Positions 43,791-55,680 of a stretch of DNA of 64,000 nucleotides are shown here, one piece after another. A program made the translations under genes and the position numbers. Below the pieces are notes generated by a model that worked only from the letters and a program-made list of their open reading frames with translations, was not told where the DNA came from and searched no databases. The stretch's first letter is position 1, and every line of letters starts with the position of its first letter. The DNA is from an uncultured Sphingomonadaceae bacterium (GTDB lineage Bacteria; Pseudomonadota; Alphaproteobacteria; Sphingomonadales; Sphingomonadaceae), in the NCBI GenBank assembly GCA_947489315.1, contig CANLCX010000003.1, positions 62,001 through 126,000 of the forward strand, given 5' to 3'.

Positions 43791-44329
43791 CAGATGGTCC
43801 CCTGCAAGTCGCTGCGCATGTCGGTGCCGTGACGGAACACGCGGGCGAATATAAAGAGGGTGATGACCATCAATAGTCCGGTAAAATCCCAGAACATGTC
43901 CACCTTTGATGTCGGACCTTTGAAGGCCGTTTCAACGATCAAACCCAAGGCTGCCGTGGGAATGTAGATTAACTGAATGGTGAGCAATAGAAGCGCCATA
44001 TGCTGAAGCCGCTTTGCGTTGCTGGCTATGAATGGATCGCCCTCGACCACCGTGTCCACAATATGGGTGAGATATCGAAAAAACATCCACCATAAAACAA
44101 GGACCGCAGAGACGAACAACAACAGTGCCACGACCGAATCGACAGGATAATGCGAGTCTGCAATCGCAAAATGCTGTTGAAGGGCCTGGAGCAGTTTGTC
44201 AGAAAAGATCACGGATAAAGGAGCCGAAAGCAGGACCAGAATCGCCGCCAACGCAAAGAGATACTGGCTGGTTTTAACGATAACGGCACCAAATCTCAGA
44301 AAGGGATCACGCAAAATTCTGGTCATCAT
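43790..44329 (-). CDS. DUF2975 membrane protein, second copy
   Basis: A 179-residue protein with four hydrophobic segments. It has the DUF2975 motif EGDPFIASNAKRLQHMALL and ends with ARVFRHGTDMRSDLQGTI, matching the ending of the first copy. The ATG overlaps the previous gene by four bases (ATGA), so both copies are made together. Confidence 0.8.
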   Translation of the reverse strand: MMTRILRDPFLRFGAVIVKTSQYLFALAAILVLLSAPLSVIFSDKLLQALQQHFAIADSHYPVDSVVALLLFVSAVLVLWWMFFRYLTHIVDTVVEGDPFIASNAKRLQHMALLLLTIQLIYIPTAALGLIVETAFKGPTSKVDMFWDFTGLLMVITLFIFARVFRHGTDMRSDLQGTI

Positions 44330-44892
44330 ATAGTACCTTCGAGTTCGTCGCGCATATCAGCGCCGCGGTCGAAGACACGGGCCAGGACGATCAGCAGCAA
44401 CACCAGCAAGATTCCGGACAGCGAGAGTCCGAATTCCCCCGAGACGACCATTTGCTCGCCCTCCTTCATCTCGCCGAGCAGGCTGATAATCACTCCGATC
44501 AGCGCGCCAAGTAGGGCAGATAGGATCTGGATCACAAATATGGCAATGCCCATGCCGCGTAGGCGCAGGCCATTGGTCCGGTTGAACGGATCGCCCTCAC
44601 GGACGGAAGCCAGGACCTTACGAAGCCGGTCGATAGTGAAATAGCACAGCAGCATGATTAGCAGCAGTACCATCACAAACCCGGCCGATACCCAAAGCAC
44701 CGAAGCCGATGGCGGGTTTACAAACTGCTCCCCCACGTCGGCCAATATGTGCTGGCCGAAAATCGCCATGGCTGGCAACGATAGCACCAGGACTACGGAT
44801 GCGAAGATCACCGCAAAGCGAAAAAAGCCGAGTAGCAGGCGTGCTGACTTTAGAACGAGATCTTCCTCCCCTTTGGTCGCGATATTTGTCAT
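44326..44892 (-). CDS. DUF2975 membrane protein, first copy
   Basis: A 188-codon membrane protein with about four hydrophobic segments, the DUF2975 motif EGDPFNRTNGLRLRGMGIA, and the ending ARVFDRGADMRDELEGTI. Start ATG 44892 has GGAG seven bases upstream; an in-frame Met at 44949 lies beyond the promoter palindrome. Tandem copies of DUF2975 with a shared C-terminal signature are unusual, and may form a heteromer. It is the first gene of the operon, behind palindrome TTTATCGATAAA. Confidence 0.82.
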   Translation of the reverse strand: MTNIATKGEEDLVLKSARLLLGFFRFAVIFASVVLVLSLPAMAIFGQHILADVGEQFVNPPSASVLWVSAGFVMVLLLIMLLCYFTIDRLRKVLASVREGDPFNRTNGLRLRGMGIAIFVIQILSALLGALIGVIISLLGEMKEGEQMVVSGEFGLSLSGILLVLLLIVLARVFDRGADMRDELEGTI

Positions 44893-44933
44893 GATAGTCT
44901 CCAGTAATATTGAATTGCGATATGTGTTTCGTT

Positions 44934-44989
44934 GTTTATCAATATACATTTATCGATAAACGTCAAGTAATTTATTGTTTTTCAATAAA
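44934..44989. promoter_or_regulatory. Palindromic promoter/operator of the DUF2975 operon
   Basis: On the minus strand TTGACG (plus 44961-44966) sits upstream of a 12-base perfect palindrome TTTATCGATAAA (44949-44960), which would lie between the -35 and a TATTGA -10. A wider repeat gttatc-type pair (gtttatc 44934-44940, gataaac 44955-44961) and tttattg/caataaa (44971-44977, 44983-44989) flank it. It looks like a repressor site, perhaps for the operon's own HTH protein. Confidence 0.6.
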
Positions 44990-45039
44990 ATCAGATATAT
45001 AGGCTCCTCGTTCCGATCTTTTGAATGAGGATATCGCCG

Positions 45040-45711
45040 ATGACATTTATCATGTTCCTTCATATCGCTATGGGCACAATCGCTGTTTTGGCAGGTGCGG
45101 GCGCGTTGTTTGCGCGCAAGGGTTCGCGCGTGCATCGTGGAATCGGGAATGTCTTTTTCATAAGCATGATGATCATGGCTGGTGCCAGCATTTATCTGGC
45201 CCTCGTCCTTCCGATGGCCATTTCCATCTTGGTTGGTGTTTTCACCATCTATCTTGTCGCCACATCCTGGATGGCAGCCCGGCGGCAAGATGAAAGGGTC
45301 AATCCGTTTCACTATGTCGCGCTGGTCATTGCATTAGGGGTTGCCGCTGGCGGCGTGTTTTTCGGGCTGGAAGCGCAGAATAGCCCCGACGGGCTGAAGG
45401 ATGGATTGCCGGCCTTTCCGCATTATTTTTTCGCAGGGCTTGCTCTTCTGGCCGCGGCAGGTGACGCGGTGATGATCGCCCGGCGGGGCATTTCCGGCAA
45501 ACAGCGCATCGCCCGGCATTTGTGGCGGATGTGCTTCGCTTATTTTATCGCAGCCGGATCCTTGTTCACTGGCCCTGGAGCGAGCGCTTTTCCAAAGGCA
45601 ATTCAAGACACAGGCTTGTTGGCCGCTCCGGAACCTATCATCCTGATTGTTATGTTATTTTGGCTCGTCCGTGTGTTGGCGACCAAGTGGTACAAAGAGG
45701 AGCCTTCATGA
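45040..45711 (+). CDS. DUF2306-like membrane protein
   Basis: A 223-residue protein with about seven hydrophobic segments. It resembles DUF2306 in LHIAMGTIAVLAGAGALFARKGSRVHRGIGN and the later HLWRMCFAYFIAAGS segment (each quoted in parts within the family pattern). I chose ATG 45040, with GAGGA eight bases upstream; an in-frame ATG at 45025 is an alternative. It is divergent from the DUF2975 operon across about 150 bases of palindromic DNA. Confidence 0.7.
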   Translation: MTFIMFLHIAMGTIAVLAGAGALFARKGSRVHRGIGNVFFISMMIMAGASIYLALVLPMAISILVGVFTIYLVATSWMAARRQDERVNPFHYVALVIALGVAAGGVFFGLEAQNSPDGLKDGLPAFPHYFFAGLALLAAAGDAVMIARRGISGKQRIARHLWRMCFAYFIAAGSLFTGPGASAFPKAIQDTGLLAAPEPIILIVMLFWLVRVLATKWYKEEPS

Positions 45712-45758
45712 GGTCTTGCTATCGCCTTCGATCGGTCCAATTGCCAGTCTTCTGCCCC

Positions 45759-45787
45759 TTGACCCCTATCCACTATCTCCCTATATG
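45759..45787 (+). promoter_or_regulatory. Candidate promoter for rpoBC, within the gap 45712-46014
   Basis: TTGACC (45759-45764) and TATATG (45782-45787) are separated by exactly 17 bases. A start near 45794 would give a leader of about 220 bases. The rest of the gap holds no credible gene; its last part can fold as caccgg/ccggtg (45957-45962 with 45989-45994) just before the rpoB start. Confidence 0.6.
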
Positions 45788-46014
45788 AGCGGCTCACCAC
45801 AGATTTCGAGACAGGGCGTGCAGTTGCGCAGTGCGCCAAAAGAAATGAAGTCTGACCGGTTTTCAGGACGCTATAAGCTACGACTCTCCTCCCAAAATAT
45901 GTGGGTTTGAGAGGCCGTGGCTTTTTGTTCTGGAGCGCCCCACATGATTGATTTTCCACCGGCTAAGCGCTTCATAAGTGGCGCAAATCCGGTGATGGCG
46001 AGAAGGCAAAATAC

Positions 46015-49000
46015 ATGGCGACGAAAGCATCTTCGGTAAAGACAACGGCTCTCACACCGACCCGCAAAAAACGTATCCGCAAAATCTTTGGCGACATTCA
46101 TGAAGTCATTGAAATGCCGAATCTCATCGAGGTTCAGCGCGAATCATATGAGCAGTTCCTGCGCTCTGATCCGTCAATTGATTATGTTTCCGGTCTGGAA
46201 AAAACGCTGCGCAGCGTTTTCCCGATCCGCGATTTTGCCGGCACCGCGGAAATGGACTTCGTCAACTACCAGCTCGAAGATCCCAAATATAATGTTGAAG
46301 AATGTCGTCAGCGCGGCATCACTTACGCAGCGCCGATGAAAGTCACGCTGCGTCTGATCGTCTTTGAAGTCGATCCAGAAACAGAAGCGCGCTCCGTTCT
46401 CGATATTAAAGAGCAAGACGTATATATGGGCGACATGCCTTTGATGACCAAGAACGGCACGTTCGTCATCAATGGTACAGAGCGCGTTATTGTCAGCCAG
46501 ATGCACCGTTCGCCCGGTGTCTTGTTTGACCATGACCGCGGCAAAACCCACTCATCGGGCAAATTCCTGTTCGCGGCCCGCGTCATTCCTTATCGTGGTT
46601 CGTGGCTCGACTTTGAATTTGACGCGAAAGACATCGTCAACGTTCGTATCGACCGTAAGCGTAAATTGCCGGTTACCGCATTGCTGCGTTCGCTGGGTGA
46701 TGCGATCATCGAAGTGAAAGAGAAAAAGCCGCCATTCAAGGTTGGTGAAATGGTTCGCGTTGCTGGTATGAAGCAGCCTGCAGAAATCACCGAGATGGAA
46801 GGCAACCGGATCACGATCAAAGAGCCTATGGGCGCGATCGAAATTCAGGGTAAGATTGAAGATGAAGGCCGGACCAAGAGTGCGGAAATCACCGGCATTC
46901 TGAAGCAAGGCTATTCCGAAGAAGATATTCTCAACGAATTTTACGAGCGTATCGTTTACAAGCGCGCGAAAGACGGCTGGACCATTCCATTCGTCGCCGA
47001 GCAATGGCGCGGTCAGAAGCCGACTTTTGATATTGTTGATGCCGATAGCGGTGAAGTCATCTTCGCCAGCGGCAACAAGATTACGCCACGTAGCGCCAAT
47101 AAGGCTGAAAAAGATGGCATGAAATCTGTCGTCATTCCAACCGAAGAAATTTTCGGCCGCTACAGCGCCTTTGATCTGATCAACGAAAAAACCGGCGAGA
47201 TTTACATCGAAGCTGGTGACGAAGTCACCGTTGAAAATCTTGAGAAGCTGGATGGCGCTGGCATTGATGCGCTCGAACTGCTCGATATTGACCATGTCAC
47301 AACCGGTCCATGGATCCGCAACACGCTGAAAGTCGACAAGGCTGAAGATCGTGATGGCGCATTGTCCGACATTTACCGCGTCATGCGTCCTGGCGAACCG
47401 CCAACCCGCGAAACCGCTGAAGCTTTGTTCGAAGGCCTGTTCTTCGACCCTGAGCGTTATGACTTGTCCGCTGTTGGCCGTGTGAAGCTCAACATGCGTC
47501 TCGAACTGGATGCGCCGGATGATTATACGGTTCTCCGCAAAGAAGATATTTTGGCTGTCGTCAAAACCCTCGTCGATCTGAAAGACGGCAAGGGCGAAGT
47601 TGATGATATTGATAACCTTGGTAACCGTCGCGTGCGTTCGGTTGGCGAGCTTCTCGAAAACCAATATCGTGTTGGCCTGTTGCGTATGGAGCGTGCGGTT
47701 AAAGAGCGTATGTCCAGCGTCGACGTATCCACCGTGATGCCGAACGATCTGATTAACGCGAAACCTGCTGTTGCAACGGTTCGCGAGTTTTTTGGTAGCT
47801 CGCAGCTGTCCCAGTTTATGGATCAGACCAACCCGCTTTCCGAAGTTACCCATAAACGCCGCGTGTCGGCGCTTGGGCCCGGTGGTTTGACCCGTGAGCG
47901 TGCAGGCTTTGAAGTTCGCGACGTTCACCCAACCCATTATGGCCGTATCTGCCCAATTGAAACGCCCGAGGGCCCGAATATTGGTCTGATCAACTCGCTG
48001 GCATCCTTTAGCCGGGTGAATAAATATGGCTTTATCGAAACGCCATATCGTCAGATTAAAGAAGGCAAGGTTACCGATGATGTTGTCTATCTCTCCGCGA
48101 TGGAAGAGCAGAAGCACACGGTGGCACAGGCCAACGCGGAACTGACCGACGATGGCAGCTTTGTGGAAGAATTGGTTTCTTCTCGTGAAGCGGGCGAATT
48201 TTTGATCGCTCAGCGTGACCAAATCACGCTGATGGACGTTTCGCCAAAGCAGCTTGTGTCTGTTGCGGCCTCGCTCATCCCATTCCTGGAAAATGATGAT
48301 GCTAACCGCGCCCTGATGGGATCGAACATGCAACGTCAGGCTGTGCCTCTGGTGAAAGCAGAAGCGCCATTTGTTGGAACCGGCATGGAAGAAACCGTGG
48401 CCCGTGATAGTGGTGCTGCGATTGCGGCCCGTCGCGGCGGTATTGTGGATCAGGTCGATGCGACCCGTATCGTGATCCGTGCGCAGGGTGATGTCGAAGC
48501 AGGCAAGTCCGGCGTTGACATCTATACCCTCCAGAAGTTCCAGCGTTCCAACCAGAATACCTGCATCAACCAGCGTCCGTTGGTGAAGGTCGGTGAAATG
48601 GTTCAGGAAGGCGACACTATCGCTGATGGTCCATCGACCGATATGGGTGAATTGGCACTGGGCAAAAACAGCCTCGTCGCCTTCATGCCTTGGAATGGGT
48701 ATAACTACGAGGATAGTATCCTTATTTCCGAGCGTATTGTGAAAGACGATGTCTTCACTTCGATCCATATCGAAGAATTTGAAGTCATGGCCCGTGATAC
48801 CAAGCTTGGCCCTGAAGATATTACGCGCGATATTCCCAATGTCGGTGAGGAAGCCCTGCGCAACCTCGATGAAGCGGGTATCGTTTATATCGGTGCGGAA
48901 ATCGAACCGGGCGATATTCTTGTCGGTAAGATTACGCCTAAGGGTGAATCCCCAATGACGCCGGAAGAAAAACTTCTTCGCGCGATCTTTGGTGAAAAAG

Positions 49001-50400
49001 CTTCCGATGTTCGTGACACGTCCTTGCGTCTGCCTCCCGGTGTTGCTGGAACGGTTGTTGAAGTGCGTGTGTTTAACCGCCACGGCATCGACAAAGACGA
49101 GCGCGCCTTGGCGATTGAACGCGAAGAAATTTCACGCTTCACGAAAGATAGGGATGACGAACGCGCCATTCTAAACCGTGCAACCTTCAACGCATTGAAA
49201 GATATGCTCATTGGTCAGACAGCCACCTCGGCACCAAAACCAATGAAGAAGGGTGCGGCGATCACCGCAGAAAGCCTGTCCGAGTTGGAAAATGCTGACT
49301 GGTGGAAAATCGCGGTGAAGGATGACAAAGTCCAATCCGATTTCGAAGCGACCCGTGGTCAATATGATGAAGCGATCAAGGAAATTAATGATCGTTTCGA
49401 AGATCGCCGTGAGAAGCTGGAGCGTGGTGACGAATTGTCCCCAGGCGTCCTGAAAATGGTCAAAGTCTTTGTCGCTGTGAAACGCAAATTGCAGCCTGGC
49501 GATAAAATGGCTGGTCGTCACGGAAACAAGGGGGTTATCTCCCGCATTCTTCCGCAAGAAGATATGCCATTTCTTGAAGACGGAACGCCCGTTGATATCG
49601 TGTTGAACCCCTTGGGTGTACCCTCACGTATGAACGTCGGTCAGATTTTTGAAACCCACTTGGGCTGGGCCGCACGTGGTCTGGGCGAACAGGTGACAAA
49701 AGCTCTGGAAGAATGGAAGCTGGCTAATCCCGATCCACAGGCGGCACCGCCACCTGACGCAGTGAAAGAGCGGCTCAAGGTTATATACGGCGAACAGCAT
49801 CACGAAGATATCGATTCCCGTGATACCGCTGAAATCGTCGAAATGGTTGGTCATTTGCGCCATGGTGTCCCGATGGGAACGCCGGTATTTGATGGTGCCC
49901 ATGAAAGCGATGTTTCCGACATGCTGGAACTTGCTGGCCTCGATCGTAGCGGTCAGGTTGATCTCTATGACGGACGGACCGGAGACAAATTCGATCGTAA
50001 GGTGACAGTGGGCTATATCTACATGCTCAAACTGCATCACTTGGTCGATGACAAGATCCACGCCCGTTCGATCGGACCCTATTCTCTCGTCACGCAACAG
50101 CCACTGGGCGGTAAAGCTCAATTTGGTGGTCAGCGCTTCGGGGAAATGGAAGTCTGGGCGCTGCAGGCATATGGTGCGGCTTATACGTTGCAGGAAATGC
50201 TGACGGTCAAATCGGATGATGTGATCGGACGGACCAAGGTTTACGAAGCAATCGTCAAAGGCGACGATAGTTTCGAAGCTGGTGTGCCCGAAAGCTTTAA
50301 CGTTCTGGTCAAGGAAATGCGTTCACTTGGTCTCAACGTCGAACTCTCCAGCTTTGGTGATGATGACGATGATGACGGCGTAGCGATTGCGGCGGAGTGA
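46015..50400 (+). CDS. rpoB: RNA polymerase beta subunit
   Basis: A 1461-residue catalytic subunit, longer than the E. coli protein. The rifampicin-binding region includes [10 protein letters not shown], and Asp603, His613 and Ser618 correspond to E. coli 516, 526 and 531, the sensitive form. The [20 protein letters not shown] motif and late [20 protein letters not shown] are present. It is preceded by its own promoter-like sequence rather than rplL. A 66-base gap leads to rpoC. Confidence 0.98.
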   Translation: MATKASSVKTTALTPTRKKRIRKIFGDIHEVIEMPNLIEVQRESYEQFLRSDPSIDYVSGLEKTLRSVFPIRDFAGTAEMDFVNYQLEDPKYNVEECRQRGITYAAPMKVTLRLIVFEVDPETEARSVLDIKEQDVYMGDMPLMTKNGTFVINGTERVIVSQMHRSPGVLFDHDRGKTHSSGKFLFAARVIPYRGSWLDFEFDAKDIVNVRIDRKRKLPVTALLRSLGDAIIEVKEKKPPFKVGEMVRVAGMKQPAEITEMEGNRITIKEPMGAIEIQGKIEDEGRTKSAEITGILKQGYSEEDILNEFYERIVYKRAKDGWTIPFVAEQWRGQKPTFDIVDADSGEVIFASGNKITPRSANKAEKDGMKSVVIPTEEIFGRYSAFDLINEKTGEIYIEAGDEVTVENLEKLDGAGIDALELLDIDHVTTGPWIRNTLKVDKAEDRDGALSDIYRVMRPGEPPTRETAEALFEGLFFDPERYDLSAVGRVKLNMRLELDAPDDYTVLRKEDILAVVKTLVDLKDGKGEVDDIDNLGNRRVRSVGELLENQYRVGLLRMERAVKERMSSVDVSTVMPNDLINAKPAVATVREFFGSSQLSQFMDQTNPLSEVTHKRRVSALGPGGLTRERAGFEVRDVHPTHYGRICPIETPEGPNIGLINSLASFSRVNKYGFIETPYRQIKEGKVTDDVVYLSAMEEQKHTVAQANAELTDDGSFVEELVSSREAGEFLIAQRDQITLMDVSPKQLVSVAASLIPFLENDDANRALMGSNMQRQAVPLVKAEAPFVGTGMEETVARDSGAAIAARRGGIVDQVDATRIVIRAQGDVEAGKSGVDIYTLQKFQRSNQNTCINQRPLVKVGEMVQEGDTIADGPSTDMGELALGKNSLVAFMPWNGYNYEDSILISERIVKDDVFTSIHIEEFEVMARDTKLGPEDITRDIPNVGEEALRNLDEAGIVYIGAEIEPGDILVGKITPKGESPMTPEEKLLRAIFGEKASDVRDTSLRLPPGVAGTVVEVRVFNRHGIDKDERALAIEREEISRFTKDRDDERAILNRATFNALKDMLIGQTATSAPKPMKKGAAITAESLSELENADWWKIAVKDDKVQSDFEATRGQYDEAIKEINDRFEDRREKLERGDELSPGVLKMVKVFVAVKRKLQPGDKMAGRHGNKGVISRILPQEDMPFLEDGTPVDIVLNPLGVPSRMNVGQIFETHLGWAARGLGEQVTKALEEWKLANPDPQAAPPPDAVKERLKVIYGEQHHEDIDSRDTAEIVEMVGHLRHGVPMGTPVFDGAHESDVSDMLELAGLDRSGQVDLYDGRTGDKFDRKVTVGYIYMLKLHHLVDDKIHARSIGPYSLVTQQPLGGKAQFGGQRFGEMEVWALQAYGAAYTLQEMLTVKSDDVIGRTKVYEAIVKGDDSFEAGVPESFNVLVKEMRSLGLNVELSSFGDDDDDDGVAIAAE

Positions 50401-50466
50401 GGCGTTAAAACCCACTCCCGCCTCAAGCATTTAGATTTTTGGGCATAGGCCCCGAAGGAAGAAAAA

Positions 50467-53400
50467 ATGAACCAAGTATCAAATTTCGCAAATCCGATCG
50501 CAAAGCCGGAAACATTCGACCAGATTCAAATCGGTCTTGCCTCACCCGAGCGCATTCGCAGCTGGTCATTCGGTGAAATTAAAAAGCCGGAAACCATCAA
50601 CTACCGGACGTTCAAGCCAGAGCGTGATGGCCTGTTCTGTGCGCGTATCTTTGGCCCTGTCAAAGATTACGAATGCCTGTGCGGTAAATATAAGCGCATG
50701 AAATATAAAGGCATTGTCTGCGAGAAATGCGGTGTTGAAGTCACGGTAACCAAAGTTCGCCGGGAACGCATGGGTCATATCGATCTTGCTGCTCCTGTTG
50801 CGCATATCTGGTTCCTGAAATCTCTGCCATCGCGTATCGGCTTGCTTCTCGACATGCAGCTCAAGCAGCTCGAGCGCGTGCTGTATTTCGAAAGCTATGT
50901 GGTTATCGAGCCCGGCCTGACAGCCTTGGAGAAATTCCAGCTGTTGACCGAAGACGAAATGCTCGAAGCACAAGATGAATATGGCGAAGATGCTTTCTCT
51001 GCCGGTATCGGTGCTGAAGCCGTTAAGATCATGCTGCAGGATCTCGATCTGAAGCAGGAACGCGACGATCTGATGGAAGATCTGCGGACGACCAAGTCGA
51101 CGCTGAAACCCAAGAAGATCATCAAACGTCTGAAGGTTGTCGAAAGCTTCATTGATTCCGGCAACAAACCGGAATGGATGATCCTCGAAATCATTCCTGT
51201 GATCCCGCCCGAGTTGCGCCCGCTGGTGCCTTTGGATGGTGGCCGTTTCGCGACGTCCGATCTCAACGATCTGTATCGCCGCGTCATCAACCGGAACAAC
51301 CGTTTGAAACGCCTGATGGAATTGCGCGCACCGGATATTATCGTCCGTAACGAGAAGCGTATGTTGCAGGAATCTGTGGACGCGCTGTTCGACAATGGTC
51401 GTCGTGGTCGTACCATTACTGGTGCGAATAAACGCCCGCTGAAATCTTTGTCCGACATGCTGAAAGGCAAGCAGGGCCGTTTCCGTCAGAACCTTCTCGG
51501 TAAGCGCGTCGACTATTCCGGTCGTTCGGTTATCGTGACCGGCCCTGAGCTGAAATTGCATCAATGTGGTCTGCCGAAGAAAATGGCCTTGGAATTGTTC
51601 AAGCCATTCATTTACGCGCGCCTTGATGCCAAGGGTCTTTCGATGACGCTGAAACAGGCCAAAAAATGGGTCGAAAAAGAGCGCAAGGAAGTCTGGGATA
51701 TTCTCGAAGAAGTGATCCGCGAGCATCCCGTGATGCTGAACCGCGCACCAACGCTTCACCGTTTGGGCATCCAAGCGTTCGAACCGGTATTGATCGAAGG
51801 GAAGGCCATTCAGCTTCACCCATTGGTCTGTTCCGCGTTTAACGCCGACTTTGACGGTGACCAAATGGCTGTCCACGTACCGCTGAGCCTTGAGGCGCAG
51901 CTGGAAGCCCGTGTCTTGATGATGTCGACCAACAACATCCTGTCACCAGCCAATGGTAAACCGATCATCGTTCCTTCGCAGGATATGGTTCTCGGCATCT
52001 ATTATCTCACCATGGATCGCAAAGGCGAGCCAGGCGAGGGCATGCTCTTGGCTGATATGGCTGAAGTGCATCAGGCGCTTGAAATTGGGGCTGTGACTTT
52101 GCACTCCAAAATCACCACCCGGGTTCCGCAAACCGATGAGGAAGGCAAGCCTATCCTCAAGCGTTTTGAAACCACACCGGGCCGCTTGCTGATCGCCGAG
52201 TGTCTGCCAAAATCACACAAGGTTCCGTTCGACATTGTGAACCGCTTGCTGACCAAGAAAGAGGTCGGTGACGTGATTGACCAAGTTTACCGTCACACGG
52301 GTCAGAAAGACACGGTCCTGTTCGCCGATGCGATCATGGACCTTGGCTTCCGCCACGCCTGTAAGGCCGGTATCTCCTTCGGTAAGGATGATATGATCAT
52401 TCCGGATTCCAAGGATAAAACGGTTGAAGAGACCCGCGCTTTGGTTGCTGATTACGAACAGCAATATCAAGACGGTCTGATCACGCAGCAGGAAAAATAT
52501 AACAAAGTGATCGACGCCTGGAGCCGCTGTGGTGACACGGTTGCGAACGCGATGATGGACGAACTGGCCGCAACGCCAGAGGACGAGCATGGTCGTGAGC
52601 GTCAGATTAACGCCATCTACATGATGAGCCACTCTGGCGCCCGTGGTTCACCAGCCCAGATGAAACAGCTGGGCGGTATGCGCGGACTGATGGCCAAACC
52701 TTCTGGCGAGATTATTGAAACACCAATTATCTCGAACTTTAAAGAAGGCCTGACGGTTCTCGAATATTTCAACTCGACTCACGGTGCGCGTAAAGGTCTT
52801 GCCGATACCGCTTTGAAAACCGCAAACTCCGGTTATCTGACACGGCGTCTGGTTGACGTTTCTCAGGATTGTACGATTGTCGAAAATGATTGCGGCACCG
52901 AAAATGCGCTGGAGATGAAAGCCATCGTCCAGGGCGGTTCGGTTATCGCATCGCTTGGTGAGCGTATCCTTGGTCGGACAATGGCCGAAGATATTGTCGA
53001 CAGCAAAGATGATAGCGTTGTGATCAAAGCCGGCACCTTGCTGGACGAAGCAGCCATTGTGGTGATCGAAGAGCTCGGCATTCAATCCGCGCGCATTCGT
53101 TCTCCGCTGGTCTGTGAATCCAAAATGGGTGTCTGTGGCACTTGCTATGGTCGTGATCTTGCTCGCGGTACACCGGTGAATATCGGTGAAGCTGTTGGTG
53201 TTATCGCGGCACAGTCCATCGGTGAGCCAGGTACGCAGCTAACGATGCGGACCTTCCACATCGGCGGCGCAGCGCAGCTGAACGAGCAGTCCAATCTGGA
53301 AGCGGTTGCCGAAGGTGTGGTTGAATATCGTGACATGCCTGTGATCGAAGACAAGAACGGACGCTTCCTGTCCTTGGCGCGTAGCGGTATCATTGCCGTT

Positions 53401-54801
53401 ATCGACAATGATGGGCGTGAACGCTCTGCTGATAAGGTTCCTTATGGTACCAGCGTGCTGATCAAAGATGGCGCGAAGGTCAAATTGGGCGATCGTCTGG
53501 CGGAATGGGATCCATTCACCATGCCAATGATTACCGAGAAGCCGGGTGTCATTAAATATCAGGACGTGATCGAAGGCAAAACAATGTCCGAGATTACCGA
53601 TGAAGCAACCGGTATCGCTCAGAGTGTTATCACCGAATATCGTGCCTCTGGCCGTGGTGCTAACAAAGAAGATCTGCGTCCGCGCATGACTTTGCTGGAC
53701 GAAAATAGCGGTGAAGCTGGTCGGTATTTGCTGGCTAATGGCGCTACACTTTCCGCGACCGATGGTCAGAAAGTGCAAGCGGGTGACGTTATCGCCCGTG
53801 TGTCTCGCGAAGCTGCAAAAACGCGTGATATTACCGGTGGTCTGCCACGGGTTGCTGAGCTTTTCGAAGCCCGTATTCCGAAAGACAATTCGATTATCGC
53901 GAAAGTATCGGGCCGGATTGAATATCTGCGCGATTATAAAGCGAAGCGTAAGATCGCGATTGTTCCCGAGGAAGGCGAACCAGTAGAATATCTGGTACCG
54001 AAGACGAAAGTCATCGACGTGCAAGAAGGCGATTTCGTGAAGAAGGGCGATAACCTCGTTTCTGGTTCACCTGATCCGCATGACATCCTTGAAGTCATGG
54101 GCGTGGAAGCTTTGGCTGAATATCTGGTTGCAGAGATTCAGGAAGTCTATCGTCTGCAGGGCGTGAAAATCAACGATAAGCACATTGAAACGATTGTTCG
54201 CCAGATGCTGCAGAAAGTTGAAATCACCAACGGCGGCGACACGACGCTTCTTCCTGGCGAGCAAATCGATAAGGAAGAGATGCTTGAGTATAATGCCAAG
54301 CTCACCAAAAAGCAGGAACCTGCTGTTGGTAAGCCCGTATTGCTCGGTATCACCAAGGCAAGTCTGCAAACGCGTAGCTTCATCTCTGCGGCTTCTTTCC
54401 AGGAAACCACCCGGGTGCTTACCCAGGCGGCTGTCGAAGGTAAGAAGGATCAGCTGATCGGTCTGAAAGAAAACGTCATTGTTGGACGTTTGATCCCGGC
54501 CGGTACCGGTGCTGGCATGAACCGGGCACGGATTGCGGCCACCAGCCGCGACGTTGCCCTGCGCGCACAGCAACAGAAGGTTGTTGACGCGATGGTCGCA
54601 GCACAAGAGCTGAAAGCTGCAGAAACCGCAGCCGCGGCTGCTCCTTCACCCGAAGAGGTGTTTGATGCACCAGTTGTTGAAGAAGCGCCAGTCGCAGAAG
54701 TTGTTGTTGAAGAAGCACCGGCCCCAGAAGCGACGGTAGAAGAGGCGTCAGCCGCTGAAGCTCCAGAAGCTGCTGTTGAGGCGGACGACGGCGAAAAATA
54801 G
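50467..54801 (+). CDS. rpoC: RNA polymerase beta' subunit
   Basis: A 1444-residue subunit containing the catalytic [10 protein letters not shown] motif with Asp461, Asp463 and Asp465, zinc-binding cysteines in [15 protein letters not shown] and CEKCGVE, and the second zinc cluster around [13 protein letters not shown]. The last 50 residues or so are an acidic Ala/Glu/Val/Pro tail of low complexity. A strong terminator follows. Confidence 0.98.
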   Translation: MNQVSNFANPIAKPETFDQIQIGLASPERIRSWSFGEIKKPETINYRTFKPERDGLFCARIFGPVKDYECLCGKYKRMKYKGIVCEKCGVEVTVTKVRRERMGHIDLAAPVAHIWFLKSLPSRIGLLLDMQLKQLERVLYFESYVVIEPGLTALEKFQLLTEDEMLEAQDEYGEDAFSAGIGAEAVKIMLQDLDLKQERDDLMEDLRTTKSTLKPKKIIKRLKVVESFIDSGNKPEWMILEIIPVIPPELRPLVPLDGGRFATSDLNDLYRRVINRNNRLKRLMELRAPDIIVRNEKRMLQESVDALFDNGRRGRTITGANKRPLKSLSDMLKGKQGRFRQNLLGKRVDYSGRSVIVTGPELKLHQCGLPKKMALELFKPFIYARLDAKGLSMTLKQAKKWVEKERKEVWDILEEVIREHPVMLNRAPTLHRLGIQAFEPVLIEGKAIQLHPLVCSAFNADFDGDQMAVHVPLSLEAQLEARVLMMSTNNILSPANGKPIIVPSQDMVLGIYYLTMDRKGEPGEGMLLADMAEVHQALEIGAVTLHSKITTRVPQTDEEGKPILKRFETTPGRLLIAECLPKSHKVPFDIVNRLLTKKEVGDVIDQVYRHTGQKDTVLFADAIMDLGFRHACKAGISFGKDDMIIPDSKDKTVEETRALVADYEQQYQDGLITQQEKYNKVIDAWSRCGDTVANAMMDELAATPEDEHGRERQINAIYMMSHSGARGSPAQMKQLGGMRGLMAKPSGEIIETPIISNFKEGLTVLEYFNSTHGARKGLADTALKTANSGYLTRRLVDVSQDCTIVENDCGTENALEMKAIVQGGSVIASLGERILGRTMAEDIVDSKDDSVVIKAGTLLDEAAIVVIEELGIQSARIRSPLVCESKMGVCGTCYGRDLARGTPVNIGEAVGVIAAQSIGEPGTQLTMRTFHIGGAAQLNEQSNLEAVAEGVVEYRDMPVIEDKNGRFLSLARSGIIAVIDNDGRERSADKVPYGTSVLIKDGAKVKLGDRLAEWDPFTMPMITEKPGVIKYQDVIEGKTMSEITDEATGIAQSVITEYRASGRGANKEDLRPRMTLLDENSGEAGRYLLANGATLSATDGQKVQAGDVIARVSREAAKTRDITGGLPRVAELFEARIPKDNSIIAKVSGRIEYLRDYKAKRKIAIVPEEGEPVEYLVPKTKVIDVQEGDFVKKGDNLVSGSPDPHDILEVMGVEALAEYLVAEIQEVYRLQGVKINDKHIETIVRQMLQKVEITNGGDTTLLPGEQIDKEEMLEYNAKLTKKQEPAVGKPVLLGITKASLQTRSFISAASFQETTRVLTQAAVEGKKDQLIGLKENVIVGRLIPAGTGAGMNRARIAATSRDVALRAQQQKVVDAMVAAQELKAAETAAAAAPSPEEVFDAPVVEEAPVAEVVVEEAPAPEATVEEASAAEAPEAAVEADDGEK

Positions 54802-54830
54802 GCTTTTTGATTAAAATTCTATGCTTAAAC

Positions 54831-54867
54831 AAAAGCCCCGCCGGAGATGATCCGGCGGGGCTTTTTA
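54831..54867 (+). terminator. Rho-independent terminator after rpoC
   Basis: agccccgccgga (54834-54845) pairs with tccggcggggct (54851-54862) with loop gatga and a T-run. It is the near twin of the terminator at 55681-55719, differing at one compensating pair. Confidence 0.93.
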
Positions 54868-55022
54868 TTGTTTTCATAAATCATCCTAGATTCGTCCCAA
54901 TTTGGTACATTTTGTCCTCGCTTCCCCGCAGACTTGCGCAATATTGTAAAATATATTAATAATCTGTTAGGGTTCGCAAAACTTGGGCGCTTGATTGAGC
55001 CGACTATAAACTGGGGTATATA

Positions 55023-55658
55023 ATGAAAAAATATCTAATGGGCGGTGCTGCTGCACTGCTATTGTCTACATCAGCTAATGCTGCGCTCGTAGACTTTGAA
55101 TCATCACCAACCGGAAGTTTGGCTGAAGGCACCGATATCGGTGGCATCATATTTACGTCTGATCTCGGTAGCGGTTTGTCTATCAGAGATTTTGGTGTTC
55201 AAAGCGATGGTCAGGCTCTGTCAGCAGGTGGTGATGGAAATGGTAACTTTATCAGGGGCTCCATTGCTAGTAGTGCCAATTTTCTTTCGATAGATTTTGG
55301 TAATGATGATCCCGGATTTTCCAATGCGGGCGATCTCGCGACGCTTCAGCTATTTTCCGGTGCTTCATTGCTAAGCACGGTGACTGTAGTCCTGAACCGT
55401 GATGATATCATGAACCAGACTATCACTTATAACGGGTCTTTCTTTGATAATTTCTCCTTTGCTTATACCAATGCAGCTGGCGATCCTTTCACCGGCGGCG
55501 GCGCGGCAAATACCGGTTTGATTGAAATTATTGATAATGTGCAGTTCGGCGCGGTTCCAGAACCAGCGACATGGGCTTTCATGATCTTTGGCTTTGGTGC
55601 CATTGGTGGCGCAATGCGTCGTCAGCGCAAAGCCAATGTGAAAGTGTCATACGCTTAA
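55023..55658 (+). CDS. PEPxxWA-CTERM sorting-domain protein
   Basis: A 211-residue exported protein. It has a signal peptide ending near ANA, a middle region rich in Gly/Asp/Ser that resembles other extracellular PEP-CTERM proteins, and at the C-terminus VPEPATWAFMIFGFGAIGGA followed by basic residues, which is the sphingomonad-type sorting signal. The protein probably reaches the cell surface or extracellular matrix. The processing enzyme is not here. Confidence 0.92.
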   Translation: MKKYLMGGAAALLLSTSANAALVDFESSPTGSLAEGTDIGGIIFTSDLGSGLSIRDFGVQSDGQALSAGGDGNGNFIRGSIASSANFLSIDFGNDDPGFSNAGDLATLQLFSGASLLSTVTVVLNRDDIMNQTITYNGSFFDNFSFAYTNAAGDPFTGGGAANTGLIEIIDNVQFGAVPEPATWAFMIFGFGAIGGAMRRQRKANVKVSYA

Positions 55659-55680
55659 GCGCTTCTGACTGTACAAGTTA

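Noticed and set aside
45712-46014. A short plus-strand frame upstream of rpoB
   Set aside because: No ribosome binding site, no family, and it overlaps the candidate rpoB promoter.
46552-49083. A long minus-strand open frame (843 codons) opposite rpoB
   Set aside because: It is antisense to a highly conserved gene, has no recognisable domain, and fits a codon-usage shadow. Similar antisense frames over rpoC (50566-51876, 53239-54024) are rejected for the same reason.
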